DNA of 14,647 nt from JBEVNX01 sp040507895 (GTDB taxonomy: Bacteria > Desulfobacterota > Binatia > JACPRU01): NCBI GenBank assembly GCA_040507895.1, contig JBEVNX010000053.1, positions 1-14,647 of the forward strand. Direction: 5' to 3'. Each line of letters starts with the position of its first letter. Position 1 is the first letter of the stretch. Below are positions 1 to 10,319 of this stretch, in pieces. The notes under the pieces are model-generated. The model saw only the letters and a program-made list of their open reading frames with translations, searched no databases and was not told where the DNA came from. The position numbers were made by a program, and so were the translations under genes.

Positions 1-126
<126 letters not shown>

Positions 127-161
127 GCGTCCTCCTCAGCGAGCAGCACCTTCGAAGAGCA

Positions 162-244
162 TGGAGAGGGGAGGATTCGAACCTCCGAAGGCATACGCCG
201 GCAGATTTACAGTCTGCTCCCTTTGGCCGCTTGGGTACCTCTCC
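162..244 (-). tRNA. tRNA-Tyr (anticodon GTA)
   Basis: This is a class II tRNA of 83 nt with a long variable arm. The acceptor stem is GGAGAGG/CCTCTCC with discriminator A at 162. The anticodon loop CTGTAAA gives GTA, and the T arm contains GGTTCGAATCC. CCA is not encoded. It is the last of four tRNAs before tuf. In E. coli thrU-tyrU-glyT-thrT-tufB, Tyr is in second position, so the order here differs. Confidence 0.96.
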
Positions 245-302
245 TCACGGGTACTGCCTCCACCTCGCGCTTGGACGGCCATCCGAGGCTCATGCTTCAA
301 CA

Positions 303-375
303 AGCCCAGGAGCGGGATTGAACCGCCGACCTCGTCCTTACCAAGGACGTGCTCTGCCGACTGAGCTACCTGGGC
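303..375 (-). tRNA. tRNA-Thr (anticodon GGT)
   Basis: The gene is 73 nt with acceptor stem GCCCAGG/CCTGGGC and discriminator T. The anticodon stem CGTCC/GGACG encloses the loop TTGGTAA, giving anticodon GGT (reads ACC/ACT). The T arm contains GGTTCAATCC. CCA is not encoded. It is the third tRNA of the tuf-linked cluster and corresponds to E. coli thrT. Confidence 0.96.
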
Positions 376-409
376 ACGCAGCGAGCGCCGATCGCACTCC
401 AGACGCAAG

Positions 410-482
410 AGCGGGAGACGGGAATCGAACCCGCGACGTTCAGCTTGGAAGGCTGATGCTCTACCAACTGAGCTACTCCCGC
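410..482 (-). tRNA. tRNA-Gly (anticodon TCC)
   Basis: The gene is 73 nt with acceptor stem GCGGGAG/CTCCCGC and discriminator T, the usual base for glycine tRNAs. The loop CTTCCAA gives anticodon TCC (reads GGA/GGG). The T arm contains GGTTCGATTCC. CCA is not encoded. It is the second tRNA of the cluster and corresponds to E. coli glyT. Confidence 0.96.
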
Positions 483-509
483 GACCCGTGCGCTCGGCCC
501 TCCGCGCAC

Positions 510-582
510 AGCCGACGGCCGGAGTCGAACCGGCGACCTGCTGATTACAAGTCAGCCGCTCTGCCGTCTGAGCTACGTCGGC
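510..582 (-). tRNA. tRNA-Thr (anticodon TGT)
   Basis: The gene is 73 nt with acceptor stem GCCGACG/CGTCGGC and discriminator T. The anticodon stem GCTGA/TCAGC encloses the loop CTTGTAA, giving anticodon TGT (reads ACA/ACG). The T arm contains GGTTCGACTCC. CCA is not encoded. It is the first tRNA of the tuf-linked cluster and corresponds to E. coli thrU. Confidence 0.96.
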
Positions 583-822
583 CCGCTGGCTACACGCCTG
601 CGAATGTCGTCGTGTGATCTTCAACTGGCTCTCGGCTCCGACACCCGTAGAATGGAACGATTGAGTCCTGCCCCTCGTCCGTCGCGGCGGGTCTCGTGCA
701 GGTGATCAGCTCACTCCCGGGGACGGGCCTGATACCGTAGCCCAGGTTCGCAAATCAGAAGGGGAAAGGCGCTCCTCGGCAACCCCGTTTGCAATCGTCG
801 CGGTTCAAACAGCAAAACAGCA

Positions 823-851
823 TGGGTATCACTGAGATCCCGGGGTGTCAA
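823..851 (-). promoter_or_regulatory. Candidate sigma-70 promoter for the tRNA-tuf operon
   Basis: On the minus strand a perfect -35 hexamer TTGACA (complement of 846-851) is followed after exactly 17 nt by TACCCA (complement of 823-828) as a weak -10. The -35 box contains the TGA stop of rlmB. Transcription would start near 816, giving a leader of roughly 230 nt before the first tRNA. The -35 match is what makes this worth listing. The -10 is poor, and read-through from rlmB is an alternative. In the leader (583-822) I see no gene, no further tRNA and no recognisable riboswitch. Confidence 0.35.
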
Positions 852-1603
852 TCCGATGACACCTTTCTTGCTTGCCGCTGTCGCACCCTCTCGTAGAGCG
901 CCACAGCCGCCGCCACCGAGACGTTGAGCGACCCCACCCGTCCGAGCATCGGTATGGACACGAGGTGGTCGCACTTCGAGCGGGTGAGCGGGCGCAGCCC
1001 TTTGCCCTCGGCGCCCACGACCAGGGCGCACGGGTCGGGGAACGTGAAGTCGAAGAGACTCCTCGGGCCCGCCCCGTCGAGCCCGACGACCCAGTAGCCA
1101 GCGTCCTTGAGCTCCCCCAAGGCCCGGGCCAGGTTCACCACGCAAGCGACGGGCAGCGAGCTCGTCGCTCCCGCCGCTGCCTTGGCTACCACGGCGTTCA
1201 TCGGAGCGGACCGGTCCTGTGGCACGACCAAGCCAGCCACGCCAGCCGCCTCAGCCGACCGGATGAGCGCTCCAAGATTGCGCGGATCGCTGATCTGATC
1301 GCCGACCAGCAAGCACCCCGGACGGCGGGCGAGAAGCTCGTACCAATCGTCGTAGTGGTACGCGTGGACGAACGCGACCACTCCCTGGTGGGCGACGCCG
1401 CCCGCGAGCTCTCGGAGCCTGCGCGGCTCCTCGTACACGACTTCGATCCCGGCGCGCCTCGCCTCCCCCGCAACCTCCGCTGCCCCCGCACGGACTCTCT
1501 GGGCGACCACGATTCGGCGGATCGCGCTCGCGTCGCGGCGAAGCTGCTCGAGAATCGGATTCACCCCGACGAGCAAGCCCTCGGGTGGATCGGCAGACTT
1601 CAT
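848..1603 (-). CDS. rlmB: 23S rRNA (guanosine-2'-O)-methyltransferase, RlmB/TrmH (SpoU) family
   Basis: The predicted protein (251 aa, full length for the family) is a SPOUT-class methyltransferase. RlmB methylates the 2'-O of G2251 in 23S rRNA using SAM. The N-terminal part (about 1-85) fits the small RNA-binding substrate domain, with GVNPILEQL near the start. The trefoil-knot catalytic domain shows all three SpoU motifs: DPRNLGALIRSA (106-117, with the catalytic-type Arg), VGAEGKGL (196-203) and SIPMLGRVGSLNVSVAAAV (216-234). ATG at 1603 gives the usual N-terminus, but no strong ribosome site precedes it. The gene is divergent from lptF across 30 bp and lies upstream of the tRNA-tuf cluster on the same strand, so it may be co-transcribed with it. 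The exact target nucleotide is inferred from the family; TrmH-type paralogues cannot be fully excluded. Confidence 0.88.
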   Translation of the reverse strand: MKSADPPEGLLVGVNPILEQLRRDASAIRRIVVAQRVRAGAAEVAGEARRAGIEVVYEEPRRLRELAGGVAHQGVVAFVHAYHYDDWYELLARRPGCLLVGDQISDPRNLGALIRSAEAAGVAGLVVPQDRSAPMNAVVAKAAAGATSSLPVACVVNLARALGELKDAGYWVVGLDGAGPRSLFDFTFPDPCALVVGAEGKGLRPLTRSKCDHLVSIPMLGRVGSLNVSVAAAVALYERVRQRQARKVSSD

Positions 1604-1607
1604 CGGA

Positions 1608-1632
1608 GATCCACGATAGAATGCCGTGGATC
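1608..1632. promoter_or_regulatory. Inverted repeat in the rlmB/lptF divergent gap
   Basis: GATCCACG (1608-1615) and CGTGGATC (1625-1632) form a perfect 8-bp inverted repeat around a 9-nt centre. It fills most of the 30 bp between the two divergent start codons and ends one base before the lptF ATG. It could be an operator for a dimeric regulator, or an RNA hairpin at the 5' end of lptF. The symmetry is plain; the function is inference. Confidence 0.4.
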
Positions 1633-1633
1633 G

Positions 1634-2824
1634 ATGGGGAGAATCCTCAACCGCTATCTCTTCCTCGAGATCATGGTGCCCTTCTTCTTCGGGCTCGCCG
1701 TCTTCACGTTCGTCTTGTTGATCGCGCGCATCTTGAAGCTGGTGGAGCTCGTCGTCAATCGGGGCGTCCCCCTCCTGGACATCCTGAAGACGTTCTCGCT
1801 GATTTTGCCGGCGTTCCTCGAGGTGACGGTACCGATGGCGCTGTTACTGGCGGTTCTGCTCGGCTTCGGGCGCCTCGCCTCGGACAGCGAAGTCGTGGCG
1901 CTGAAGACCTCGGGAGTGAGCCTCTACCAAATGACGATACCGGTCGCGGCGTTCACGGCCCTCGCCTGCCTCGCGACGTTCGTGATCGCGATCTGGGCGC
2001 GGCCCTGGGCGAACGGCGCGCTCCGGCAGCAGATGTTCGAGGTCGTGAAAAGCCGCATTTCGGCGGGCTTCAAGGAGAAGGTGTTCAACGTGGATTTCCC
2101 GGGGCTGGTGATCTACGTCGAGGAGATTGAGCCCGGCGGCGGCACGCTGAAGGGCATTCTCATTTCGGATTCTCGCAGTCCCAACAACCGCAACACCGTC
2201 ATCGCCAAGATCGGACTCCTGGTGCCAAACGAGGATGCCAAGACGATGACGCTGCGGCTCCTCGACGGCACGATTTACGGCATCGGCGGCAGCGAGAACG
2301 CTTTTCAGAAGACCGAGTTCACCGTAGACGACATCAGCTTGAATTTCACCAATCTCGGCGACGTGCGCCCGAGGGACAAGGATCCGAAGGAGATGACCCT
2401 CGCGGAGCTCCGCCAGCGTATCGCCGACCGCGCCGTGCACGGACAGCCGGCGTACGAGGAGCAGATCGAGCTGCATCGCAAGTTCTCGATCCCGTTCGCC
2501 TGCATCGTGTTCCTGCTGGTCGGCGTGCCGCTCTCCATTCCCCCCTCGCGCGCGGTGCGCTCGCGCGGCTTCTCGATGAGCCTCGCGCTGATCTTCCTCT
2601 ACTACATCCCGCTCACGGTCGGCCAAACGCTCGCCGAGAAGGGCCATTGGCCGGCGGTCGTCGGCCTCTGGGTCCCGAACGTGTTGTTCTTCGCGCTCGG
2701 TACGTATCTGTTCGTCAAAGCGGCGCGGGAAACGCCGATCCGCCAGCTCGAGCGCCTCGACGTTTTGCGTCTCCGGGCCTGGGGCTGGGCGACGCAGCGG
2801 ATGCGCATGCTCGGTGCGTCGTGA
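1634..2824 (+). CDS. lptF: LPS export ABC transporter permease LptF (YjgP/YjgQ family)
   Basis: LptF and LptG form the inner-membrane permease that, with the LptB2 ATPase, extracts lipopolysaccharide and passes it to the LptC-A-D bridge. The protein (396 aa) has the family layout. Three membrane segments (about 14-33, 60-79, 103-122) precede a large periplasmic beta-jellyroll (about 135-260), and three more follow (about 286-303, 315-331, 341-362). Typical family stretches are visible, such as SEVVALKTSGVS (85-96) before TM3 and the IELHRKFSIPFAC block entering TM4. The open frame extends far upstream, but that part is antisense to rlmB. ATG 1634 (MGRILNRYLFLE) matches the family start. It is the first gene of a two-gene operon: its stop overlaps the lptG start (GTGA), which suggests coupled, equimolar synthesis. 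No strong Shine-Dalgarno precedes it, and the nearby palindrome 1608-1632 may regulate it. Confidence 0.95.
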   Translation: MGRILNRYLFLEIMVPFFFGLAVFTFVLLIARILKLVELVVNRGVPLLDILKTFSLILPAFLEVTVPMALLLAVLLGFGRLASDSEVVALKTSGVSLYQMTIPVAAFTALACLATFVIAIWARPWANGALRQQMFEVVKSRISAGFKEKVFNVDFPGLVIYVEEIEPGGGTLKGILISDSRSPNNRNTVIAKIGLLVPNEDAKTMTLRLLDGTIYGIGGSENAFQKTEFTVDDISLNFTNLGDVRPRDKDPKEMTLAELRQRIADRAVHGQPAYEEQIELHRKFSIPFACIVFLLVGVPLSIPPSRAVRSRGFSMSLALIFLYYIPLTVGQTLAEKGHWPAVVGLWVPNVLFFALGTYLFVKAARETPIRQLERLDVLRLRAWGWATQRMRMLGAS

Positions 2825-3924
2825 ACGGAGCCGGCCGCAATCCCTTCGCCTGGATTCTCTCGCGCTATCTGGTCGAAGAATTTCTGCGCATCCTCGGTCT
2901 TTGCCTGGCCGCCTTCCTCGTCGTCTACCTGATCGCCGATTTCTCTGACCGCATCGACGACTTCTTGAAGCACCAGGCGCCGGTCGGGGCGATCATCCGA
3001 TACTTCCTCGTCCGCATTCCGCTGATCATTAACGAGGTGCTGCCGATCGCCGTGCTCGCGGCGATGCTGCTCGGGCTCGGCGGATTGTCGCGCCACAACG
3101 AGATCACCGCGATGCGCGCCTGCGGGCTTTCGTCGGCCCAGATCGTCACGCCGTTGCTCGGAGCCTGCCTCCTCATATCGGTCGCGGTCTTCCTTTGGAA
3201 CGAGAACGTGGTTCCGTATTTCGCTTCCCGAGCGCACATCATCAACACGGTGGAGATCAAGAAGCGGCAGATGCAGGGCTTGCTCGGGGATCAGCAGTTA
3301 TGGGCCCACGGGCAGGACACCTTCTACAACATTCAATCCTTCGATCCGCGCAGCCGCTCCCTCTTCGGCATCACGATCTACCCGATCGACCCGGAGTTCC
3401 ATCTCAAGGGGTTGGTGGAGATCCCCAGGGCGCGATGGAACGGCGAGGAATGGGTGTTCCGGGACGGCGTCGAGCGCAGATTCACCGCCGACGGGGAGAT
3501 CGAAACCATCAAGCTCAGCCCCGGAACGCTGAATCTGCGGGAAAAGCCCGCAGACCTGATGGCCGCCCGCCGCGACGCCGAGGAGTTCAGTTATCGCGAG
3601 CTCCGCAACCTCGTCGACAGCCTTCGCAAGAAGGGGCTCGACACCACGGAGTACAACGTCGACCTGCACCTGAAGCTCGCCGTACCGTTCATCTGTACCG
3701 TGATGGGGCTCATCTCCATGCCGCTCGGCATGCGAAATCTCCGCGGCTCGAGCCTCGCCAACAACATCGGCGCCGGTCTGCTCATCGGCTCGAGCTACTG
3801 GTTCGTGCTAGCTCTGGCGGTATCGCTCGGCCACAGCGGAGCGCTGCCGCCGATCGTCGCCGCCTGGACCGCGAACGGGATCTTCGCGGCGATCGGCGTG
3901 TTCCTGCTGCTCGGCGCTCTCTGA
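2821..3924 (+). CDS. lptG: LPS export ABC transporter permease LptG
   Basis: This is the partner permease of LptF in the LptB2FG LPS extractor. The protein (367 aa) starts at GTG 2821, which shares GTGA with the lptF stop. The open frame runs further upstream within lptF, but the text from VNGAGRNPFAWILSRYLVEE is where the family begins. Membrane segments are at about 22-42, 66-88, 107-126, 287-305, 313-336 and 343-364, with the periplasmic jellyroll between about 135 and 270. The motif NEITAMRACGLS (93-104) before TM3 and DLHLKLAVPFICTVMGL (281-297) into TM4 are typical. It is named LptG rather than LptF from its second position in the pair and its NEITAMRACG-type loop. It converges on argC with only 9 nt between the two stops and no visible terminator hairpin, so the two transcripts probably overlap at their 3' ends. 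Confidence 0.95.
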   Translation: MNGAGRNPFAWILSRYLVEEFLRILGLCLAAFLVVYLIADFSDRIDDFLKHQAPVGAIIRYFLVRIPLIINEVLPIAVLAAMLLGLGGLSRHNEITAMRACGLSSAQIVTPLLGACLLISVAVFLWNENVVPYFASRAHIINTVEIKKRQMQGLLGDQQLWAHGQDTFYNIQSFDPRSRSLFGITIYPIDPEFHLKGLVEIPRARWNGEEWVFRDGVERRFTADGEIETIKLSPGTLNLREKPADLMAARRDAEEFSYRELRNLVDSLRKKGLDTTEYNVDLHLKLAVPFICTVMGLISMPLGMRNLRGSSLANNIGAGLLIGSSYWFVLALAVSLGHSGALPPIVAAWTANGIFAAIGVFLLLGAL

Positions 3925-3933
3925 GCGAGGAGG

Positions 3934-4977
3934 CTACGGGACAGCGGCGATCTCGTCGAGGCCGGTTCGCTCGTCGAACCCGAAGCGAGCGTTGAAATTC
4001 TGCACCGCCTGTCCGGAACCGCCCTTACCGAGATTGTCGATCGCGGTGACGACGACGATCATGCGCTCGGCCTGAAGCTCGGTCCAGCCGATCTGCACGT
4101 TGTTGGTGCCCCTCACGTCGCGCACCTCGGGAAACTGGCCGTCGCCGAGGAGAGTGACAAACGGCTCGTCCGCGAAGCTCGACCGGAAGGCCGCCGCGAC
4201 GTCACCCGGCTTCCCCATCGGAACGTAGAGGGTCGTCAGGATGCCCCGCCGGATGGGCAGCAGATGCGGCGCGAAGACCACCGCCGAGGAGCACCGCGCC
4301 GCGCGAAGCTCCTGCTCGATCTCCGCCACGTGACGATGCCGCCCGACGGAGTACGCCCGTACGTTCTCTTGCACTTCGCCGAACAACAACTCCGTCTTGA
4401 GGGCGCGTCCGGCGCCGCTGGCACCCGATTTCGCGTCGACCACGATCGCGCCTTCCCCGACTAGGCCGGCCCGCACCAATGGCACCAGCCCGAGGAGCGC
4501 ACCGGTGGGATAGCATCCGGGAACGGCCACGATCCGAGCCTGGCGCACGCGCTCGCGGGCGAGCTCGGGAATCCCGTAGACGGCCTCGGCGAGCAACTCG
4601 GGAGCCGGATGCTCGCCATACCAGCGCTGGAACTGCCCCCGGTCGCGAAGACGGAAGTCCGCGCTCAGGTCGAACACCACGACGTCCCGTTTCAACGCTT
4701 GGACGATCGTCGCTGCCGCCGCCCCGTGCGGCAAGCCCGAGAAGACCACGTCGACGCCCGCCGAAAGCGTATCGCCGTCGAGCTGTTCGAGAGCCAAATC
4801 GAGCCGCCCGCGAAACGACGGGTAAACTTCAGACAGACGCTTTCCGGCGTACTGCTCGGAGGTCGCTCGCACCACTTCGACCCGGGGATGACGGGCAAGC
4901 AGACGCAGCAGCTCGACACCCATGTATCCGGTGCCGCCGGCGACTGCGAGGCGAATCTGGCCAGAGCCTGGACTCAT
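3934..4977 (-). CDS. argC: N-acetyl-gamma-glutamyl-phosphate reductase
   Basis: ArgC catalyses the NADPH-dependent reduction of N-acetylglutamyl phosphate to the semialdehyde, the third step of arginine/ornithine synthesis in the cytoplasm. The protein (347 aa) is the usual length for the long-type enzyme. It shows the Rossmann motif GGTGYMG (14-20), the catalytic cysteine in VPGCYPTGA (Cys155), the SGASGAGR loop (184-191), and GRHRHVAEIEQ (212-222) with the histidine expected to act as general acid/base. TAIDNLGKGGSGQAVQN (311-327) is a family signature near the C-terminus. ATG 4977 is the only possible start, because an in-frame TGA lies just upstream. A GGGAGG ribosome site (complement of 4991-4996) sits 13 nt away, which is rather far. 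It is the last gene after rplM-rpsI on the same strand, separated from rpsI by a gap with a perfect hairpin (5007-5025). Confidence 0.97.
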   Translation of the reverse strand: MSPGSGQIRLAVAGGTGYMGVELLRLLARHPRVEVVRATSEQYAGKRLSEVYPSFRGRLDLALEQLDGDTLSAGVDVVFSGLPHGAAAATIVQALKRDVVVFDLSADFRLRDRGQFQRWYGEHPAPELLAEAVYGIPELARERVRQARIVAVPGCYPTGALLGLVPLVRAGLVGEGAIVVDAKSGASGAGRALKTELLFGEVQENVRAYSVGRHRHVAEIEQELRAARCSSAVVFAPHLLPIRRGILTTLYVPMGKPGDVAAAFRSSFADEPFVTLLGDGQFPEVRDVRGTNNVQIGWTELQAERMIVVVTAIDNLGKGGSGQAVQNFNARFGFDERTGLDEIAAVP

Positions 4978-5006
4978 GCGAGTGCGTCAGCCTCCCTGGA
5001 CTCTAC

Positions 5007-5025
5007 CACGGTCGCGGCGACCGTG
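5007..5025. repeat. Perfect hairpin between rpsI and argC
   Basis: CACGGTCG (5007-5014) and CGACCGTG (5018-5025) are exactly complementary around a 3-nt loop. This forms a stable GC-rich stem in the 72-nt gap between the rpsI stop and the argC start. On the transcribed minus strand no run of T follows it, so it is not a standard intrinsic terminator. It may be a transcript-end or mRNA-stability element that uncouples argC from the ribosomal genes. Confidence 0.45.
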
Positions 5026-5049
5026 CCCGTGACGCTTCCGGCGCGCGTC

Positions 5050-5448
5050 CTAGCGCTTGGAGTATTGCGGGCGCTTTCGAGCCTTGTGACGCCCGTACTT
5101 TTTGCGCTCGACCTCGCGGGAATCGCGAGTCAGAAAGCCTGCCTTCTTCAAAGGAGAGCGGTGCTCTACCCCGGTGAGCAGCAGGGCCCGAGAGATGCCG
5201 TGACGCAATGCCTGGGCTTGGGCCGCGATGCCACCTCCTTGCACGTTGGCGATGACATCGAAGCGGTTTCGCGTGTTGGTCACTTCGAACGGTTGATTGA
5301 CGACCATGCGCGAGGTTTCACGACCGAAGTAGTCTTCGAGGGTTCGCTCGTTGATCTGAAACTTTCCGTCTCCGGAGACGATTCGCACCCGCGCGACCGA
5401 CGTCTTGCGGCGCCCCGTTGCCCAGTGGATCCCTTCCTGTCCCGCCAT
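5050..5448 (-). CDS. rpsI: 30S ribosomal protein S9 (uS9)
   Basis: S9 is part of the head of the 30S subunit; its C-terminal tail reaches the P-site tRNA. The protein (132 aa) has the family N-terminal signature ATGRRKTSVARVRI (10-23), the central GGGIAAQAQALRHGISRAL (71-89), and the basic tail KKYGRHKARKRPQYSKR ending in the conserved Lys-Arg. The open frame extends upstream through rplM in another frame. ATG 5448 is chosen because it gives the normal length and has AGGAAGGA a few bases upstream. It follows rplM by 17 nt, the standard L13-S9 pair, and precedes argC. Codon use looks like its neighbours. Confidence 0.98.
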   Translation of the reverse strand: MAGQEGIHWATGRRKTSVARVRIVSGDGKFQINERTLEDYFGRETSRMVVNQPFEVTNTRNRFDVIANVQGGGIAAQAQALRHGISRALLLTGVEHRSPLKKAGFLTRDSREVERKKYGRHKARKRPQYSKR

Positions 5449-5465
5449 TGCGTCCTTCCTCGTCG

Positions 5466-5912
5466 TCAGCCGACGGCGTCCAGCACTTCGGGCTGCTGCG
5501 CCTGGTGTGGGTGTTCGGGGCCGCCGTAGACCTTCAGCTTCGTGGCCAAGGCGCGCGAGAGCCGGTTCTTCGGCAGCATGCCGACCACCGCGCTCTTGAT
5601 GAGCCGCTCCGGGTGGCGCGTGCGCAGATCCCCCGCGCGCGTCGCGCGAACGCCGCCCGGGAAGCCGCTGTGGTGAAAATAGACCTTGTCGCTCTCCTTG
5701 CTTCCGGTGAGCTTGACCTTGTCGGCGTTCACCACGATCACGAAGTCCCCGCAGTCGACGTGCGGCGTAAAGGATGGCTTGCCCTTGCCTCGGAGCAGAT
5801 TGGCTGCGCGTGTCGCCAGGCGTCCGAGGACGACTCCGTCGGCGTCGAGCACGAACCAACGCCGATTCGCCAGCGCTTGCTCCCGGGTTTGCTGGACCGT
5901 CTTCTTCTTCAT
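5466..5912 (-). CDS. rplM: 50S ribosomal protein L13 (uL13)
   Basis: L13 is an early-assembly protein of the 50S subunit that binds 23S rRNA. The protein (148 aa) matches the family in length and has RRWFVLDADGVVLGRLAT (17-34), the core HVDCGDFVIVVNADKVKLTG (51-70), YFHHSGFPGG (78-87), and AVVGMLPKNRLSRALATKLK (118-137) near the C-terminus. The same frame stays open upstream through tRNA-Asp. ATG 5912 (MKKKTVQQT) is taken because it gives the normal N-terminus and has a purine-rich GGAGAGACGGACGA stretch before it. It is the first protein gene after tRNA-Val and tRNA-Asp and overlaps neither. rpsI follows after 17 nt, so the pair is almost certainly co-transcribed. Confidence 0.98.
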   Translation of the reverse strand: MKKKTVQQTREQALANRRWFVLDADGVVLGRLATRAANLLRGKGKPSFTPHVDCGDFVIVVNADKVKLTGSKESDKVYFHHSGFPGGVRATRAGDLRTRHPERLIKSAVVGMLPKNRLSRALATKLKVYGGPEHPHQAQQPEVLDAVG

Positions 5913-5947
5913 GGCTCGTCCGTCTCTCCGAAGGGCTTCGATCAAAA

Positions 5948-6022
5948 CGGGGTCGACGGGACTCGAACCCGCGACCTCCTGCGTGACAGGCAGGCGTTCT
6001 AAACCAGCTGAACTACGACCCC
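5948..6022 (-). tRNA. tRNA-Asp (anticodon GTC)
   Basis: The gene is 75 nt with acceptor stem GGGGTCG/CGACCCC and discriminator G, the identity base for aspartate. The anticodon stem CCTGC/GCAGG encloses CTGTCAC, giving GTC. The T arm contains GGTTCGAGTCC. CCA is not encoded. It lies between tRNA-Val and rplM. Confidence 0.96.
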
Positions 6023-6075
6023 GGACAACGACGCGATTTGGCTCTTCCTGCGATTTCCCCTCATTCGACACCAGA

Positions 6076-6147
6076 TGGGCGGTATCCGATTTGAACGGAT
6101 GACCCTCTGCGTGTAAGGCAGATGCTCTCCCGCTGAGCTAACCGCCC
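6076..6147 (-). tRNA. tRNA-Val (anticodon TAC)
   Basis: The gene is 72 nt with acceptor stem GGGCGGT/ACCGCCC and discriminator A. The loop CTTACAC gives anticodon TAC. The T loop reads GTTCAAATC, one base different from the commoner GTTCGA form. CCA is not encoded. It is the first of a tRNA-Val/tRNA-Asp pair upstream of rplM, and a hairpin at 6149-6171 sits directly before its 5' end. Confidence 0.95.
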
Positions 6148-6148
6148 C

Positions 6149-6171
6149 ATTCGCCCCGCACGAGGGCGAAT
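6149..6171. repeat. Perfect hairpin immediately 5' of tRNA-Val
   Basis: ATTCGCCC (6149-6156) and GGGCGAAT (6164-6171) form an 8-bp stem with a 7-nt loop, ending one base from the mature 5' end of tRNA-Val. No T-run follows on the minus strand. Possible roles are a factor-assisted end for the upstream hup/lon transcript, or a processing signal for the tRNA precursor. Confidence 0.45.
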
Positions 6172-6179
6172 CCGCTCTC

Positions 6180-6209
6180 CTAACATCGGGCGGTCCCAGG
6201 GTCAATCAA
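6180..6209 (-). promoter_or_regulatory. Weak candidate promoter for tRNA-Val/tRNA-Asp/rplM-rpsI
   Basis: In the hup to tRNA-Val gap the minus strand reads TTGATT (complement of 6204-6209), 18 nt, then TGTTAG (complement of 6180-6185). Both boxes are only partial matches, but they lie at the expected place about 30-60 nt upstream of tRNA-Val. Read-through from the lon-hup transcript is an equally good explanation. Confidence 0.2.
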
Positions 6210-6242
6210 ACGCAGTCGGCAGCGCGGCGCGCGGACGCGGCA

Positions 6243-6518
6243 TCAGCCCCCGAGCGCCTCTTTGAGCGTCTTACCCGCTTTGAATTTGGCGGAGCGTGAG
6301 GCGGGGATTTCGATCGGCTCGCCGGTCTTCGGATTGCGGCCGGTGCGGGCCTTGCGGTTCGAAATCGTGAACGTCCCAAACCCGGAGATGTTGACCTTCT
6401 CTCCATTCTTCAACGCTTCGGTGACGTCGTTCAGCAGAAAATCGAGAAGCTCTTCCGCGCGAGGGCGCGTCAGATCCGCCTTCCCGGCGAGTCGCTCGAT
6501 GAGGTCTGACTTCGTCAT
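6243..6518 (-). CDS. hup: HU-family DNA-binding protein
   Basis: This is a small histone-like protein (91 aa, normal length) that binds and bends DNA as a dimer and shapes the nucleoid. The helical N-terminus (TKSDLIERLAGKADLTRPRA) forms the dimer body. VNISGFGTFTISNRKART (42-59) leads into the beta-arm with GRNPKTGEPIEIPAS (60-74), including the proline that intercalates at the DNA kink. ASRSAKFKAGKTLKEAL closes the protein. The arm and C-terminus resemble HU more than IHF, but a short sequence cannot separate them fully. ATG 6518 has an AGGAGAA ribosome site right upstream. It follows lon by 24 nt on the same strand, a common pairing in which HU is also a Lon substrate. Confidence 0.95.
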   Translation of the reverse strand: MTKSDLIERLAGKADLTRPRAEELLDFLLNDVTEALKNGEKVNISGFGTFTISNRKARTGRNPKTGEPIEIPASRSAKFKAGKTLKEALGG

Positions 6519-6542
6519 TTCTCCTATCCTCTCCGCCTCCCG

Positions 6543-9008
<2,466 letters not shown>

Positions 9009-9034
9009 TCGTTTCCTCGTTCCAGCGGACGTGA

Positions 9035-10288
<1,254 letters not shown>

Positions 10289-10319
10289 GTTCCTCCGTCT
10301 CCCGGATCGGGAGCGTCTC

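Noticed and set aside
872..1633. Upstream extension of the lptF reading frame by 254 codons
   Set aside because: This part is entirely antisense to rlmB and has no membrane segments. The family starts at ATG 1634.
1844..2647. Minus-strand open frame of 267 codons inside lptF
   Set aside because: It is very rich in Arg, Glu and His with no motif, and lies antisense to a certain gene. It is a compositional artefact.
3925..3933. Possible bidirectional terminator between lptG and argC
   Set aside because: Only 9 nt separate the stops, and no stem with a T-run is visible on either side.
5449..5859. Upstream extension of the rpsI frame through rplM
   Set aside because: It overlaps the certain L13 gene out of frame. 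ATG 5448 with its ribosome site gives normal S9.
5913..6071. N-terminal extension of L13 across tRNA-Asp
   Set aside because: It would translate a tRNA gene and give an L13 about 50 residues too long.
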